8,102 nucleotides of DNA from an uncultured Planctomycetaceae bacterium (GTDB taxonomy: Bacteria > Planctomycetota > Planctomycetia > Pirellulales > Pirellulaceae), in NCBI GenBank assembly GCA_937967665.1, contig CALBSZ010000544.1, positions 1 to 8,102 of the forward strand. Reading direction: 5' to 3'. The notes beneath the pieces were generated by a model. The model made no database searches. It was given only the letters and a program-made list of their open reading frames with translations, and was not told the origin of the DNA. Position numbers and translations under genes: made by a program. The stretch's first letter is position 1. Each line of letters opens with the position of its first letter. Shown here in pieces: positions 1 to 7,079 of the stretch.

Positions 1-63
1 ATGAAGAATGAAGAATGAAGAATGAAGAATGAAGAATGAAGAATGAAGAATGAAGAATGAAGG
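1..63. repeat. Seven-base tandem array, unit ATGAAGA
   Basis: Eight perfect copies of ATGAAGA (1-56) are followed by a ninth ending in G instead of A. The array touches the window edge and may be longer. A unit of seven shifts the frame at each copy and gives a stop codon within six codons on the plus strand, so it is not coding. It resembles the short tandem heptanucleotide repeats known from cyanobacteria in size class only; I know no function. Confidence 0.9.
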
Positions 64-140
64 AGGCGCGGCGTTTTCTCAAAACAGTCGCCGATTGCAC
101 GCAGTGACGGCGGTCCTTGCTAATTGCTAATCGCCCTCCT
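64..140. other. Downstream region without a gene or clear terminator
   Basis: Between the repeats I see no gene. An imperfect hairpin at 70-92 (GGCG and TTTT pairing with AAAA and CGCC, with a 4-nt bulge) lacks a U-tract on the minus strand, so the end of the operon transcript cannot be placed here with confidence. Confidence 0.45.
117..131. repeat. Two tandem copies of TTGCTAA
   Basis: TTGCTAA occurs twice in tandem (117-130) with one base of a third copy. It is a third seven-base repeat within 60 bases of two others. Confidence 0.55.
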
Positions 141-175
141 ATTCTGCATTCAGCAATCTACACTCATCATTGTCC
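141..175 (-). repeat. Five degenerate seven-base units directly after the GspK-like stop codon
   Basis: Read on the minus strand the units are GGACAAT, GATGAGT, GTAGATT, GCTGAAT and GCAGAAT. All five have G at position 1, A at position 5 and T at position 7; four have G at position 4. The consensus G-N-[A/T]-G-A-N-T also fits GAAGAAT, the unit of the array at 1-63, but on the opposite strand. The block begins at the first base after the TGA. Confidence 0.5.
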
Positions 176-3100
176 TCATTCGATGAAGCGTTTGAGCAGT
201 ACGGCGCGGTCGACGTTGTTGTTCTGGCCGGGCTCAAAGGCGACGGGGATGGAGCGGTCGATGATGGCGAAGCCGCGATGACGTTCGACAGCGCCGGAAT
301 CGGCGCCCAATTCCTGGCCTAAGAGACCCCGGTCATCCACTTCAAAGTAGCCCATTGTCGTCCAGACGGCGTAGACATTCGAACGCGTTGTCAACAGGTT
401 CCGGAACCGCTGCAAGGCGTGATAGCGGAACATGGCATTGCGATCTCCCTGACGGTAGGCATCTCTTCTTGGGTTTGTGGCCATCAGCGCCGGGTTCGGC
501 GAAAGCAGCGGCTGCAACGGCGGCGTTGTTCCAGGGCGCAACAACGTGCAATTTAGGCCGTTGGACATCATATTCGGCAAGGGCACGAGGTTGCCGCTGT
601 TGACCGGGCGAAATGGCTGGCCAAACATCGTGGGCCAGTTATTGTTTGTGTTATAGATCGACGCTCCCGTTCCGTAGCCGCGCCGTGAGTCCACGATGTT
701 CTGCCACAGATTGAGCACGGACGAATCGCCGTTGATCAGGGAATCGAAAACGAACTTGTCATAGATGGTGTTGATATTGATCTTCGCCGGCTCGCGGAAG
801 TTCGACAACGCATTGAACGGGGTCAGGAACGAGCGGGCGGGCGGGCTGACGGTGCCGTAGCCGTTGGGATTGAAGACGGTCTGCGTGTTGACGAAACGCG
901 AGGGCACGTGCACGTACTCCAGCAACCGGTAGTAGTGAACGGCATCGGCCGATTGATGGTCGAAGAAATTTAACAGATGCCCAAACTCAGCCGGCTCGAC
1001 GTTGTAAGGGTTTTGAGCGGGAGCGGGCAAACTATAGTGCCACAGCAATCGAGACGAATGGCTGCGCGGCACTTGCAGCAGCTCCCACTGACTGATGTAC
1101 GGCCGGTTGTTCCAAGTAAACGCGGGAAATGGATAGGGTGGTCCGCCCGGTGTTCCCGAAGTGATATCGGGAGCTCCCCGATTGGGGCCGCCATAAAAAC
1201 TGCCGTACTTCGTGTTCAGCGTACCCAGCGTGTGCTTGTCCAGGTAGTAGTCGAAGTAGTGGGTACTGGTCGCTTCTTTCGGCGAGGCGACGAGGGTGGC
1301 CGAGGCAGGTTCGTGCTTCCAGAGGTTCCGCCCGTCCTCGGCCGTTTCGTCCGGACCCGAATCGCCACGCTCCAGCGTGCTGAAGCGAACCGTCCCGCCG
1401 CCGGCGTTGGGGTCCATGTCGCTCGTGACGCCGTTGAAAACCGTCAAGTCCACCAGCATGGAATCAATGGTCATGTACGGGTTCTCGTCTTGGTGATACG
1501 CGGCCAAGGGGTTCGCCAGCCGCTGCAAATGCACTTCGCGAAAGTTGCGGACGGTGCCGTCTTGTTCCAGCCTGCCCCCTTCACGATCCTCGTCGAAAGG
1601 AGCGTCGTGGGGTGGGGTATAGGAAGGATCTACTTCCGTGGTGGACGTGGGCGTGGGATAGTCGTTGGCGCCGGGCAAGGGTTCGGAAACACTCAACGAC
1701 CGCGTCACGACCGCATTCGTGGAAGCATCGAAAACCTGATTCACGGCCACCGCAACAACCGGCTGATGGTTGGCCATGTTCCGATCATTGGGGCCGGTGT
1801 TGTTCATCAACTCGAGCTGATTCGTATTGTGCGCTGCGTTCGGCGTCAGCCGGATGTGACGCGTGTTCGCCATGTCCAGGGTCGTCAGGTCGGTGCCGTC
1901 CGTAACGCCCGACAGTCGTCCCACGGGACTCACAAATGCATTCCCGTCCGGGATACCGCTGGAACCGATCACGGCATAACGTCCCGGCAGTAATTGCGAA
2001 ACCGGCGCGGTAGTGCCAAAAGCGCCACTCACTTTCAAATCCACGGGCAGCGTGGTATCCGCATCGACGAAATAAACGGTCCGTTCGATATCCGCGGTAT
2101 CAAACCGGTCCGCGGGATCGACATACGGATTGCCCGGATCGCGATCAATACTGGCGCCTTCCACCACGGCCAAACGCCAAACCGGAGCCCCTCCCGGCGC
2201 GATCCGCGAAAGCTCGACCCCCTGCGGCACACCGCCGTTCACCCGATACAATTCCGCGGGCTTGGCCGCCCCGCTGGGATTCGCCGAGGTCTCGTCGTGC
2301 GTCCACGGATTGAAAATCTCCACGAAGAAGGCGCCTCGAGGCCGCAGACGCTGGTCGAAGTCGGCGTCCTTCTTCTCGGCGTCGGTCGCGTTCACTTTGC
2401 CCGGACCGTCCACCATCGGATCGTCGTCACCGTCCATGACCCACATTTCGTCGTCCAGGTCCTCGGTGCGACGTGCGTGCCAGGCCAGCGTCTCGGTCAG
2501 CAGCAATTCGGGGCGTTCGCAGCCCCAGACCAGACGCCGTTCGCCGCCTTCGTCCGTACCGTGACGGCCATCGACCGACCAGCCGTTGAACGGGTTGTAA
2601 TCGTACTCGAACGGCGTCATCACGGAATCGGCGTCGCGAAAATCGACGACGTTGACACACCACTGCGCCACCTGCTGGGCGAGTTCCTCCTGATCGCGGT
2701 TCCCGTCCGAATCGTAGTCGACCGTGGCGCCTTGATCCAACAGGGTCATCATGAGAACAAACAGGTTCTGGGCAAAGAACTGACGCCCCAGTTCGCGATC
2801 GTTCGTACCGGCGTTCCCGTCCAGGTCGACGCCATTCGTCTGATTCACGTTCACGCCCGTAAAAACGTCGGACCAGATACCGTTCTCTTGATTGGCTTCT
2901 TCGAATTCATCGACAACGAAATTGTTGTTGTTGTCTCTGCCGTCTCCCCAGGGCCGGTTGAGATTCATCCGCAGGCCGCGCAACACGTCAAAATCCAGTA
3001 ACTTCATCCAGTCGTCCAACGAATTGCTGCCGGCGGCGCCGAGTCGTACTTGCAGCAATTCCTGAATGGTTTGTGGTACCTTACGGCCACCGGAGGCGAG

Positions 3101-4921
3101 GTAGTACGAGGCATTGCGTTCGTCGTCGTTGGTCAGGATACCGGGTACGGGCAAATCGAAGCTTTCCGTGGTCACCAGGCGGCGAAGTTGCGGCCCGCTA
3201 GCGGTTGTGGCGAGATTCGGCATCAGCTGCAACAGTCGTTGCGGAAGCAGCGGCGAATCCAGGTCCGTAAAGCGCAGGATCGTCTCCAACTCGTGCACCG
3301 AAAACGGATTGTCGGCGGCGGACGATTCTCCTCGCCCCACGTGAGTCGAAAGATCGATGGCGTACGGTGTGTTGAGCCGCAAGTCGCGGGTCGAGGCGTA
3401 CGTCTTGCCCGTCGCCGTTTCAAACAAGGGCTGTCCGATGGTGTCCAGGCCGAAGTGCAAGCGGCCGTCCAGATTCGGCGGCGTGCCGTACGAGGAATTG
3501 TATTGGTAACTGACGGACGAGAAGGCGCTGGGGATGTCGTACAGCGCCAATCGCGTCCGCGCCCGCACTCCACCACTGATGCCGGCAACCTGGTCCGCGC
3601 CGTACCGCCCGCTGACGGATCCCGCTCCGGTAAACAGCGACTGGTATTCCGCGGGCGTCGAAAAGAAGCCGCGGAGCGTGATTTCGGCCGGGCCATAACC
3701 CTGCCCCTGGTACGACGCTTTCGTCGAGACACCCCGGGCCAGTTGTTCCGTATTCGTCGCATCTGTCGCGGCCATGCCGTCGGGAAGCATCCCGTGTGCG
3801 TTGACGTTCAAGCGACTGTCGAGGTCGACACACAGGATCGCGACCAGTGGACGGTAGCGGCGCCCGCTGGCGTCCGTCTGGGTCGGCAGGCCAATATCGA
3901 TCCAGACACTGTCCGGATAGCCGTCGCCATCGTTATCAATGTCCCACGGCGGCTGATAACCTGCAGTCGCGCTGTCATCGTCGTTGCCGCGCAGCATGTT
4001 GGCGTCGCTCACCCGCGGGAAGTTTGCGTTGGCGGTGCCGTTGGGATTGGTCCCGCTTCGCAGCGTGGGCCGCATGACATATTCAGCCAGGTTATTGTTT
4101 CCTGCTGCCGTATGGTATCGAAACAAGTCTGGACGATGGAACGACGGCACAATAAACCCCACGACGTTCCGATCGGTGTCCAGCGGAATCACGGCGGCCA
4201 ATGCCATGTTCTGGAAGTCGGCCGCGTCGTAACTCTCGTCCGCCCCGCCGTGCAGCATCCCGCTCAAGAGCGCCGCATTCGATTCGCCTCGACGATTCGG
4301 CTTGATCGCCAGGTCGCGGAGCTGAGGCGTGCCGGCGGGAGTGGAAACGCGTTTGTAGCCGAAACCGGTCCCGTTAAAGGCCCGCCCGTTGATCACCACC
4401 GTATTGCCAATGGCCGGCAGGACCTGGGTCGCGTTATCGACCAGCGGCATCATCACCCGAAAGACCGGCGCCGACGTGACCGTGTCATAAGCAGCGATCC
4501 GCGTGCTGACTCCGGCAGCCGGGCCGTCTTTGAACGTCATCACACAGCCGGCATAGAAATTCGGCGTGGAATTCAAGCCGGCGCTGGAGGTTACCTGGAA
4601 TTCGACCAGTTGCCCAAACACCTGCGGCGCCGTCGAAACCTGGCCGACGACGTAATCATCGCCGTAGATGTCGCGGAGCAGACTGTGGCCGCGCATGACG
4701 CTGTGTTCATCCAGCGTGTCGCGGAGCAGCTGATAAAGAGTTTGATCGAGCAGCTTGCGGGGATCGTCGCGAAACACCTCTTTCGTGGCGATCGATTCGG
4801 CGCTGCGGCGATGCGCGCTAGCGACCACGGCAAACGTGACCGCAATGATGATGAACAGGACTAACAAGCTCAGCACGACGAGCAACACGACGCCGCGTCT
4901 CGGCTTCTGGCGCAGGGACAT
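176..4921 (-). CDS. Giant GspK-like minor pseudopilin, 1581 residues
   Basis: Likely the tip subunit of the pseudopilus, made very large. The leader MSLRQKPRRG is followed by VVLLVVLSLLVLFIIIAVTF, a class III signal peptide and membrane helix (11-35). Mature position 5 is Val; GspK is the pseudopilin known to lack Glu5. Landmarks of GspK appear in the family order: RLNVNA (370-375), VVDFRDADS (758-766, like the W-x-D-x-D segment), KININT (1380-1385) and SNVYAVW (1514-1520). Large insertions separate them; ordinary GspK has about 300-350 residues. Acidic calcium-type loops occur at 327-342 (D-x-D-x-D-G-D-G), 660-672 and 735-746, the last with EF-hand positions 1, 3, 5, 6, 9 and 12 filled. Residues 862-990 (EIFNPW, WRL, LLPGRYAVIG) resemble a lamin-tail-like beta domain, a weak inference. 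There are five cysteines (126, 364, 755, 801, 1458). It is the last gene of the cluster, with its own strong ribosome binding site. Membership of the pseudopilin class is firm; the GspK assignment is likely. Confidence 0.82.
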   Translation of the reverse strand: MSLRQKPRRGVVLLVVLSLLVLFIIIAVTFAVVASAHRRSAESIATKEVFRDDPRKLLDQTLYQLLRDTLDEHSVMRGHSLLRDIYGDDYVVGQVSTAPQVFGQLVEFQVTSSAGLNSTPNFYAGCVMTFKDGPAAGVSTRIAAYDTVTSAPVFRVMMPLVDNATQVLPAIGNTVVINGRAFNGTGFGYKRVSTPAGTPQLRDLAIKPNRRGESNAALLSGMLHGGADESYDAADFQNMALAAVIPLDTDRNVVGFIVPSFHRPDLFRYHTAAGNNNLAEYVMRPTLRSGTNPNGTANANFPRVSDANMLRGNDDDSATAGYQPPWDIDNDGDGYPDSVWIDIGLPTQTDASGRRYRPLVAILCVDLDSRLNVNAHGMLPDGMAATDATNTEQLARGVSTKASYQGQGYGPAEITLRGFFSTPAEYQSLFTGAGSVSGRYGADQVAGISGGVRARTRLALYDIPSAFSSVSYQYNSSYGTPPNLDGRLHFGLDTIGQPLFETATGKTYASTRDLRLNTPYAIDLSTHVGRGESSAADNPFSVHELETILRFTDLDSPLLPQRLLQLMPNLATTASGPQLRRLVTTESFDLPVPGILTNDDERNASYYLASGGRKVPQTIQELLQVRLGAAGSNSLDDWMKLLDFDVLRGLRMNLNRPWGDGRDNNNNFVVDEFEEANQENGIWSDVFTGVNVNQTNGVDLDGNAGTNDRELGRQFFAQNLFVLMMTLLDQGATVDYDSDGNRDQEELAQQVAQWCVNVVDFRDADSVMTPFEYDYNPFNGWSVDGRHGTDEGGERRLVWGCERPELLLTETLAWHARRTEDLDDEMWVMDGDDDPMVDGPGKVNATDAEKKDADFDQRLRPRGAFFVEIFNPWTHDETSANPSGAAKPAELYRVNGGVPQGVELSRIAPGGAPVWRLAVVEGASIDRDPGNPYVDPADRFDTADIERTVYFVDADTTLPVDLKVSGAFGTTAPVSQLLPGRYAVIGSSGIPDGNAFVSPVGRLSGVTDGTDLTTLDMANTRHIRLTPNAAHNTNQLELMNNTGPNDRNMANHQPVVAVAVNQVFDASTNAVVTRSLSVSEPLPGANDYPTPTSTTEVDPSYTPPHDAPFDEDREGGRLEQDGTVRNFREVHLQRLANPLAAYHQDENPYMTIDSMLVDLTVFNGVTSDMDPNAGGGTVRFSTLERGDSGPDETAEDGRNLWKHEPASATLVASPKEATSTHYFDYYLDKHTLGTLNTKYGSFYGGPNRGAPDITSGTPGGPPYPFPAFTWNNRPYISQWELLQVPRSHSSRLLWHYSLPAPAQNPYNVEPAEFGHLLNFFDHQSADAVHYYRLLEYVHVPSRFVNTQTVFNPNGYGTVSPPARSFLTPFNALSNFREPAKININTIYDKFVFDSLINGDSSVLNLWQNIVDSRRGYGTGASIYNTNNNWPTMFGQPFRPVNSGNLVPLPNMMSNGLNCTLLRPGTTPPLQPLLSPNPALMATNPRRDAYRQGDRNAMFRYHALQRFRNLLTTRSNVYAVWTTMGYFEVDDRGLLGQELGADSGAVERHRGFAIIDRSIPVAFEPGQNNNVDRAVLLKRFIE

Positions 4922-4927
4922 CACTTT

Positions 4928-4933
4928 ACCTCC
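4928..4933 (-). promoter_or_regulatory. Ribosome binding site of the GspK-like gene
   Basis: The minus strand reads GGAGGT, 6 nt before the ATG at 4921. A second GGAGG lies about ten bases further upstream. This decides the start at 4921 instead of the longer frame from 5110. Confidence 0.75.
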
Positions 4934-4952
4934 GAGGGTCCTCCGACCCACT

Positions 4953-4980
4953 GTTCGCTTCTCTCTGTTCTCTACTCTCG
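4953..4980. repeat. Degenerate seven-base repeats, pyrimidine-rich on the plus strand
   Basis: The plus strand divides into GTTCGCT, TCTCTCT, GTTCTCT and ACTCTCG, four consecutive seven-base units with shared CT-rich content. It is a short and imperfect array and could be a remnant of a longer heptanucleotide repeat. Confidence 0.35.
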
Positions 4981-5057
4981 GTAACATACCGCAAACCAAG
5001 CCGCGCGCTTGTCGTGATCCCCACTGCCTGCCATTTCCAGCACGAACCGTGCCATGT

Positions 5058-5074
5058 CCGCCGTCGTTCGGCGG
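5058..5074 (-). other. GC hairpin after the I-like gene
   Basis: CCGCCG-TCGTT-CGGCGG forms a perfect 6-bp stem with a 5-nt loop, starting 23 nt after the stop codon of the I-like gene. No U-tract follows on the minus strand, so it is not a standard intrinsic terminator. It may protect the 3' end of an upstream transcript or have no function. Confidence 0.4.
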
Positions 5075-5097
5075 TGGCCCGGTCCGCTGTCGCTGGT

Positions 5098-6042
5098 CTA
5101 ATATGCCCATAAGGACGATGTTTCCAATCGGATTGTCTTCTCAAACACGGCCACCACCCCGCGAACGACGACTACTTGCGTGTTGTTCGCCGCGTATTCC
5201 CAATCGCCGCCATACAGCGTCAAGTCGCGGGTGGCTTCGTTCATGGCCACTACCCGAAACCACCGGTAGGCGTTCGGCGTCGAGCCGTTGCCGATCAGCA
5301 TGACCCAGTTGCCTTCGCGCACGTCCAACTGGCTGAAGGAAGCGTCGAGCTTAAAATCGCCGCCGGCGACGCTGCTGCGGATATTGGAAACCCCAAAGGT
5401 CGCTTCGTTTTCAGCCGATGGAGTCAAGGGGCGATTCAAGGCCACGACCACCGACAGGGTAAACAAGTCGGCGGAAGTATTGCCGTCGTTTTCCCGTTTG
5501 GGAACGATCGTGGCGAACCACGACATCCGGCCTTCGTCCTCGCGGCGCAGTTCCGTCGTTCCGTTGGTAACGTATTTTTGCGTGGCCGGATCGAGCTGTT
5601 CGTCCGGCTTGTCGAACGTCAATTCGTCGTGCGAACGAAAGATCAGATCCGCTTCGGCCAGCGAGAGCCCCGTGGTGCCGCCAGCCTGAGCCCGAACATT
5701 GACTCGCGTCATGTTTCCCAGCGTGCTGGCACCGTTAGTCGCCACGTACAGAGGGTCGATGCAAAATGCGGTCGTGGCATTGGGCGGCGTATAGGCGTTG
5801 CCCGTCCCGTCGATCCACATGTCCAACCGCTTGTAGCCGCGGATGTCGATTTCACGGAAGGCGTTCCGCCCGACGACCGAGGCCATGTCGGCGACGTGGG
5901 CCATGCCGACCTGCTGTCCGGCAATCGGCAGCAGCGCGGCCACACCCAGCAACCCGATGGCCACCACACCGATCGCGAACATCACTTCCAGCAGGCTAAC
6001 GCCGCTGGGATGCCGGTGCTTGTATTTACGTGATGCGTTCAT
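5098..6042 (-). CDS. GspI/PilV-like minor pseudopilin
   Basis: A 314-residue prepilin-like protein. The leader MNASRKYKHRHPSG is strongly basic. Cleavage after Gly14 gives VSLLEVMFAIGVVAIGLLG, where Glu19 is mature position 5 and the AIGLLG pattern is typical of GspI and PilV. In type II secretion GspI nucleates the tip complex with GspJ and GspK, so this is the likely partner of the large downstream protein. At 314 residues it is well over twice the usual GspI length. The C-terminal part (about 242-300) is predicted beta-rich by eye, with GNWVMLI, RWFRVV and DLTLYGGDW. It has one cysteine (94). The ATG at 6042 was chosen because of its Shine-Dalgarno sequence, the two-base gap after the previous stop, and the short basic leader. 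A longer in-frame reading from 6174 would overlap the H-like gene and add 44 unrelated residues. Confidence 0.86.
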   Translation of the reverse strand: MNASRKYKHRHPSGVSLLEVMFAIGVVAIGLLGVAALLPIAGQQVGMAHVADMASVVGRNAFREIDIRGYKRLDMWIDGTGNAYTPPNATTAFCIDPLYVATNGASTLGNMTRVNVRAQAGGTTGLSLAEADLIFRSHDELTFDKPDEQLDPATQKYVTNGTTELRREDEGRMSWFATIVPKRENDGNTSADLFTLSVVVALNRPLTPSAENEATFGVSNIRSSVAGGDFKLDASFSQLDVREGNWVMLIGNGSTPNAYRWFRVVAMNEATRDLTLYGGDWEYAANNTQVVVVRGVVAVFEKTIRLETSSLWAY

Positions 6043-6044
6043 CG

Positions 6045-7067
6045 TTAGCGTCCTCCCACGGCTTCGGCCTTGCGTGCGAATTCGCGTGATTCCGCCAGGG
6101 TCTGGGCACCGCTGGGATCGAAGCCGTTGTCGGAAGTCGTGACTAATCCGGTCTGCGGATTGACCGCCACCCACAGGTTATTCAAGTCTGCCAGGTTGCT
6201 ATCCGCCGGCTGCGCCGCGCCCACTTTGTCCTGCCGGCCGATCATGAAATAGATCGGGGCCAGCGGCGTGCCCCGTAACACGTTCCCCGCGCCGTCGCCG
6301 TAACTCACCTGCGATACCGTTCCGTCCGCTTCAAAGGTAATCACAACCGGAATGTCTCCGCCGACGTTGAATTCCGTGCCGCTGCTGCCGAAGCCGGAAA
6401 GTCCCAGGTCCACCACGGTCCCTGTCGGTAGCTGCAGCGGCGTTTCGCCCGACTTTTCTGGCTGGCGTTGGATCTGAAACCGCATGCTTCGTGTCGCCGG
6501 CGACGCCTGGATCACGGGGGGCGGTTCCGGCGGCAATTCGGAGCTCTTGATGATGATGTCGGTTGCCGTGGGATTGTGCACGCTGTCGACCTGGTACCAA
6601 CGGCCGCGGTAATCGAAGCGAATCAAGTCTCCCGGTTTGCAGACAATCGATTCGCCCGGCTGTTTGGCGACCGTGATCAACGTATTGGGAGCAAAACTCA
6701 CCTTCGTCTGCCAGGCAGCGCCCGACCAGCCGGCCACCGTCGAAACGGCGGCGGTCGCCCCCAGCGTGTCACCCGTGTACATTTGCGGCGATTCCGCCAG
6801 GAAGATCTGGTACGAATCGTTGCGTCCCGCAGCAACGCGTTCGAACACCACCGCCACCGGCCGATCAATCTCCGCCGCGCGCGCCCGGGCCTTGGCAAAG
6901 TACGCGTTGACCTGCCGCGACGCCTCGCGGATCTTGCGATCTTCCAAGGCCGGCTGGATGCCGGGCAGCACCGCGGCGACCAGGATCGACATGATCACAA
7001 TCACCACCAGCAACTCGACCAGCGTCATGCCTCGCGTGATTGCCGTTCTTGTACTTCGATCCAACAT
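6045..7067 (-). CDS. GspH/FimT-like minor pseudopilin
   Basis: A 340-residue prepilin-like protein, probably a minor subunit near the tip of the pseudopilus. The 13-residue leader MLDRSTRTAITRG ends in the Gly before the cleavage site. The mature protein starts MTLVELLVVIVIMSILVAAVLP, with Glu at mature position 5 and a membrane-spanning N-terminal helix (residues 14-35). ASRQVNAYFAKARARAAE (49-66) matches the second part of the GspH/FimT N-terminal helix, and NLWVAVNPQTG (297-307) resembles the C-terminal strand of that family. At 340 residues it is about twice the usual GspH length. The extra middle part contains a beta-rich stretch around 144-175 with RWYQV, and a Pro-rich linker (178-185). 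It has a single cysteine (143). The stop codon is two nucleotides before the next ATG, indicating an operon. The start is fixed by the leader; a later Met is the first mature residue and cannot be the start. Confidence 0.87.
   Translation of the reverse strand: MLDRSTRTAITRGMTLVELLVVIVIMSILVAAVLPGIQPALEDRKIREASRQVNAYFAKARARAAEIDRPVAVVFERVAAGRNDSYQIFLAESPQMYTGDTLGATAAVSTVAGWSGAAWQTKVSFAPNTLITVAKQPGESIVCKPGDLIRFDYRGRWYQVDSVHNPTATDIIIKSSELPPEPPPVIQASPATRSMRFQIQRQPEKSGETPLQLPTGTVVDLGLSGFGSSGTEFNVGGDIPVVITFEADGTVSQVSYGDGAGNVLRGTPLAPIYFMIGRQDKVGAAQPADSNLADLNNLWVAVNPQTGLVTTSDNGFDPSGAQTLAESREFARKAEAVGGR
6051..6057 (-). promoter_or_regulatory. Ribosome binding site of the I-like gene
   Basis: The minus strand reads GGGAGGA, 8 nt before the ATG at 6042. 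It lies inside the last codons of the H-like gene, consistent with coupled translation. It selects 6042 over the in-frame ATG further upstream at 6174. Confidence 0.7.
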
Positions 7068-7072
7068 GAAAT

Positions 7073-7079
7073 CACTAAT
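7073..7079. repeat. Direct repeat, left copy of a putative target-site duplication
   Basis: CACTAAT, identical to 7172-7178. This copy lies six bases upstream of the ATG of the H-like gene. Confidence 0.55.

Larger units (their letters stand above)
4922..5097. other. 176-base gap between the I-like and K-like genes
   Basis: No credible gene fits here. The in-frame extension of the downstream gene to an ATG at 5110 would add 63 low-quality residues and overlap the I-like gene. The gap holds a GC hairpin (5058-5074), a short palindrome CGGTAACATACCG (4979-4991), degenerate seven-base pyrimidine repeats (4953-4980) and a strong ribosome binding site. It occupies the place where a GspJ gene would be expected in a G-H-I-J-K order. 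I saw no clear promoter. Confidence 0.6.

Noticed and set aside
1..63. CRISPR array or repeat-containing protein gene
   Set aside because: The unit is only seven bases with no spacers, and every frame meets a stop codon quickly because seven is not a multiple of three.
60..66. Shine-Dalgarno sequence AAGGAGG on the plus strand
   Set aside because: No start codon with a usable open frame follows; it arises from the end of the tandem array.
70..92. Intrinsic terminator after the operon
   Set aside because: The hairpin has a 4-nt bulge, mostly A-T pairs in the inner stem, and no run of T after it on the minus strand.
977..4864. Long plus-strand open frames opposite the GspK-like gene (977-1993, 1994-3001, 3050-4864)
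   Set aside because: They are in exact codon register with the minus-strand gene. A stop there needs TTA, CTA or TCA codons in the real gene, which GC-rich genes use rarely. The translations have no domain, signal or ribosome binding site. The same register explains 5176-6033, 6468-7202 and 7447-7800.
4922..5110. Upstream start for the GspK-like protein at 5110
   Set aside because: It would put 63 residues before the prepilin leader, overlap the I-like stop codon, and ignore the GGAGGT placed 6 nt before the ATG at 4921.
6043..6174. Upstream start for the I-like protein at 6174
   Set aside because: It overlaps the H-like gene by 130 bases and adds 44 residues before a complete basic leader; the ATG at 6042 has its own ribosome binding site.
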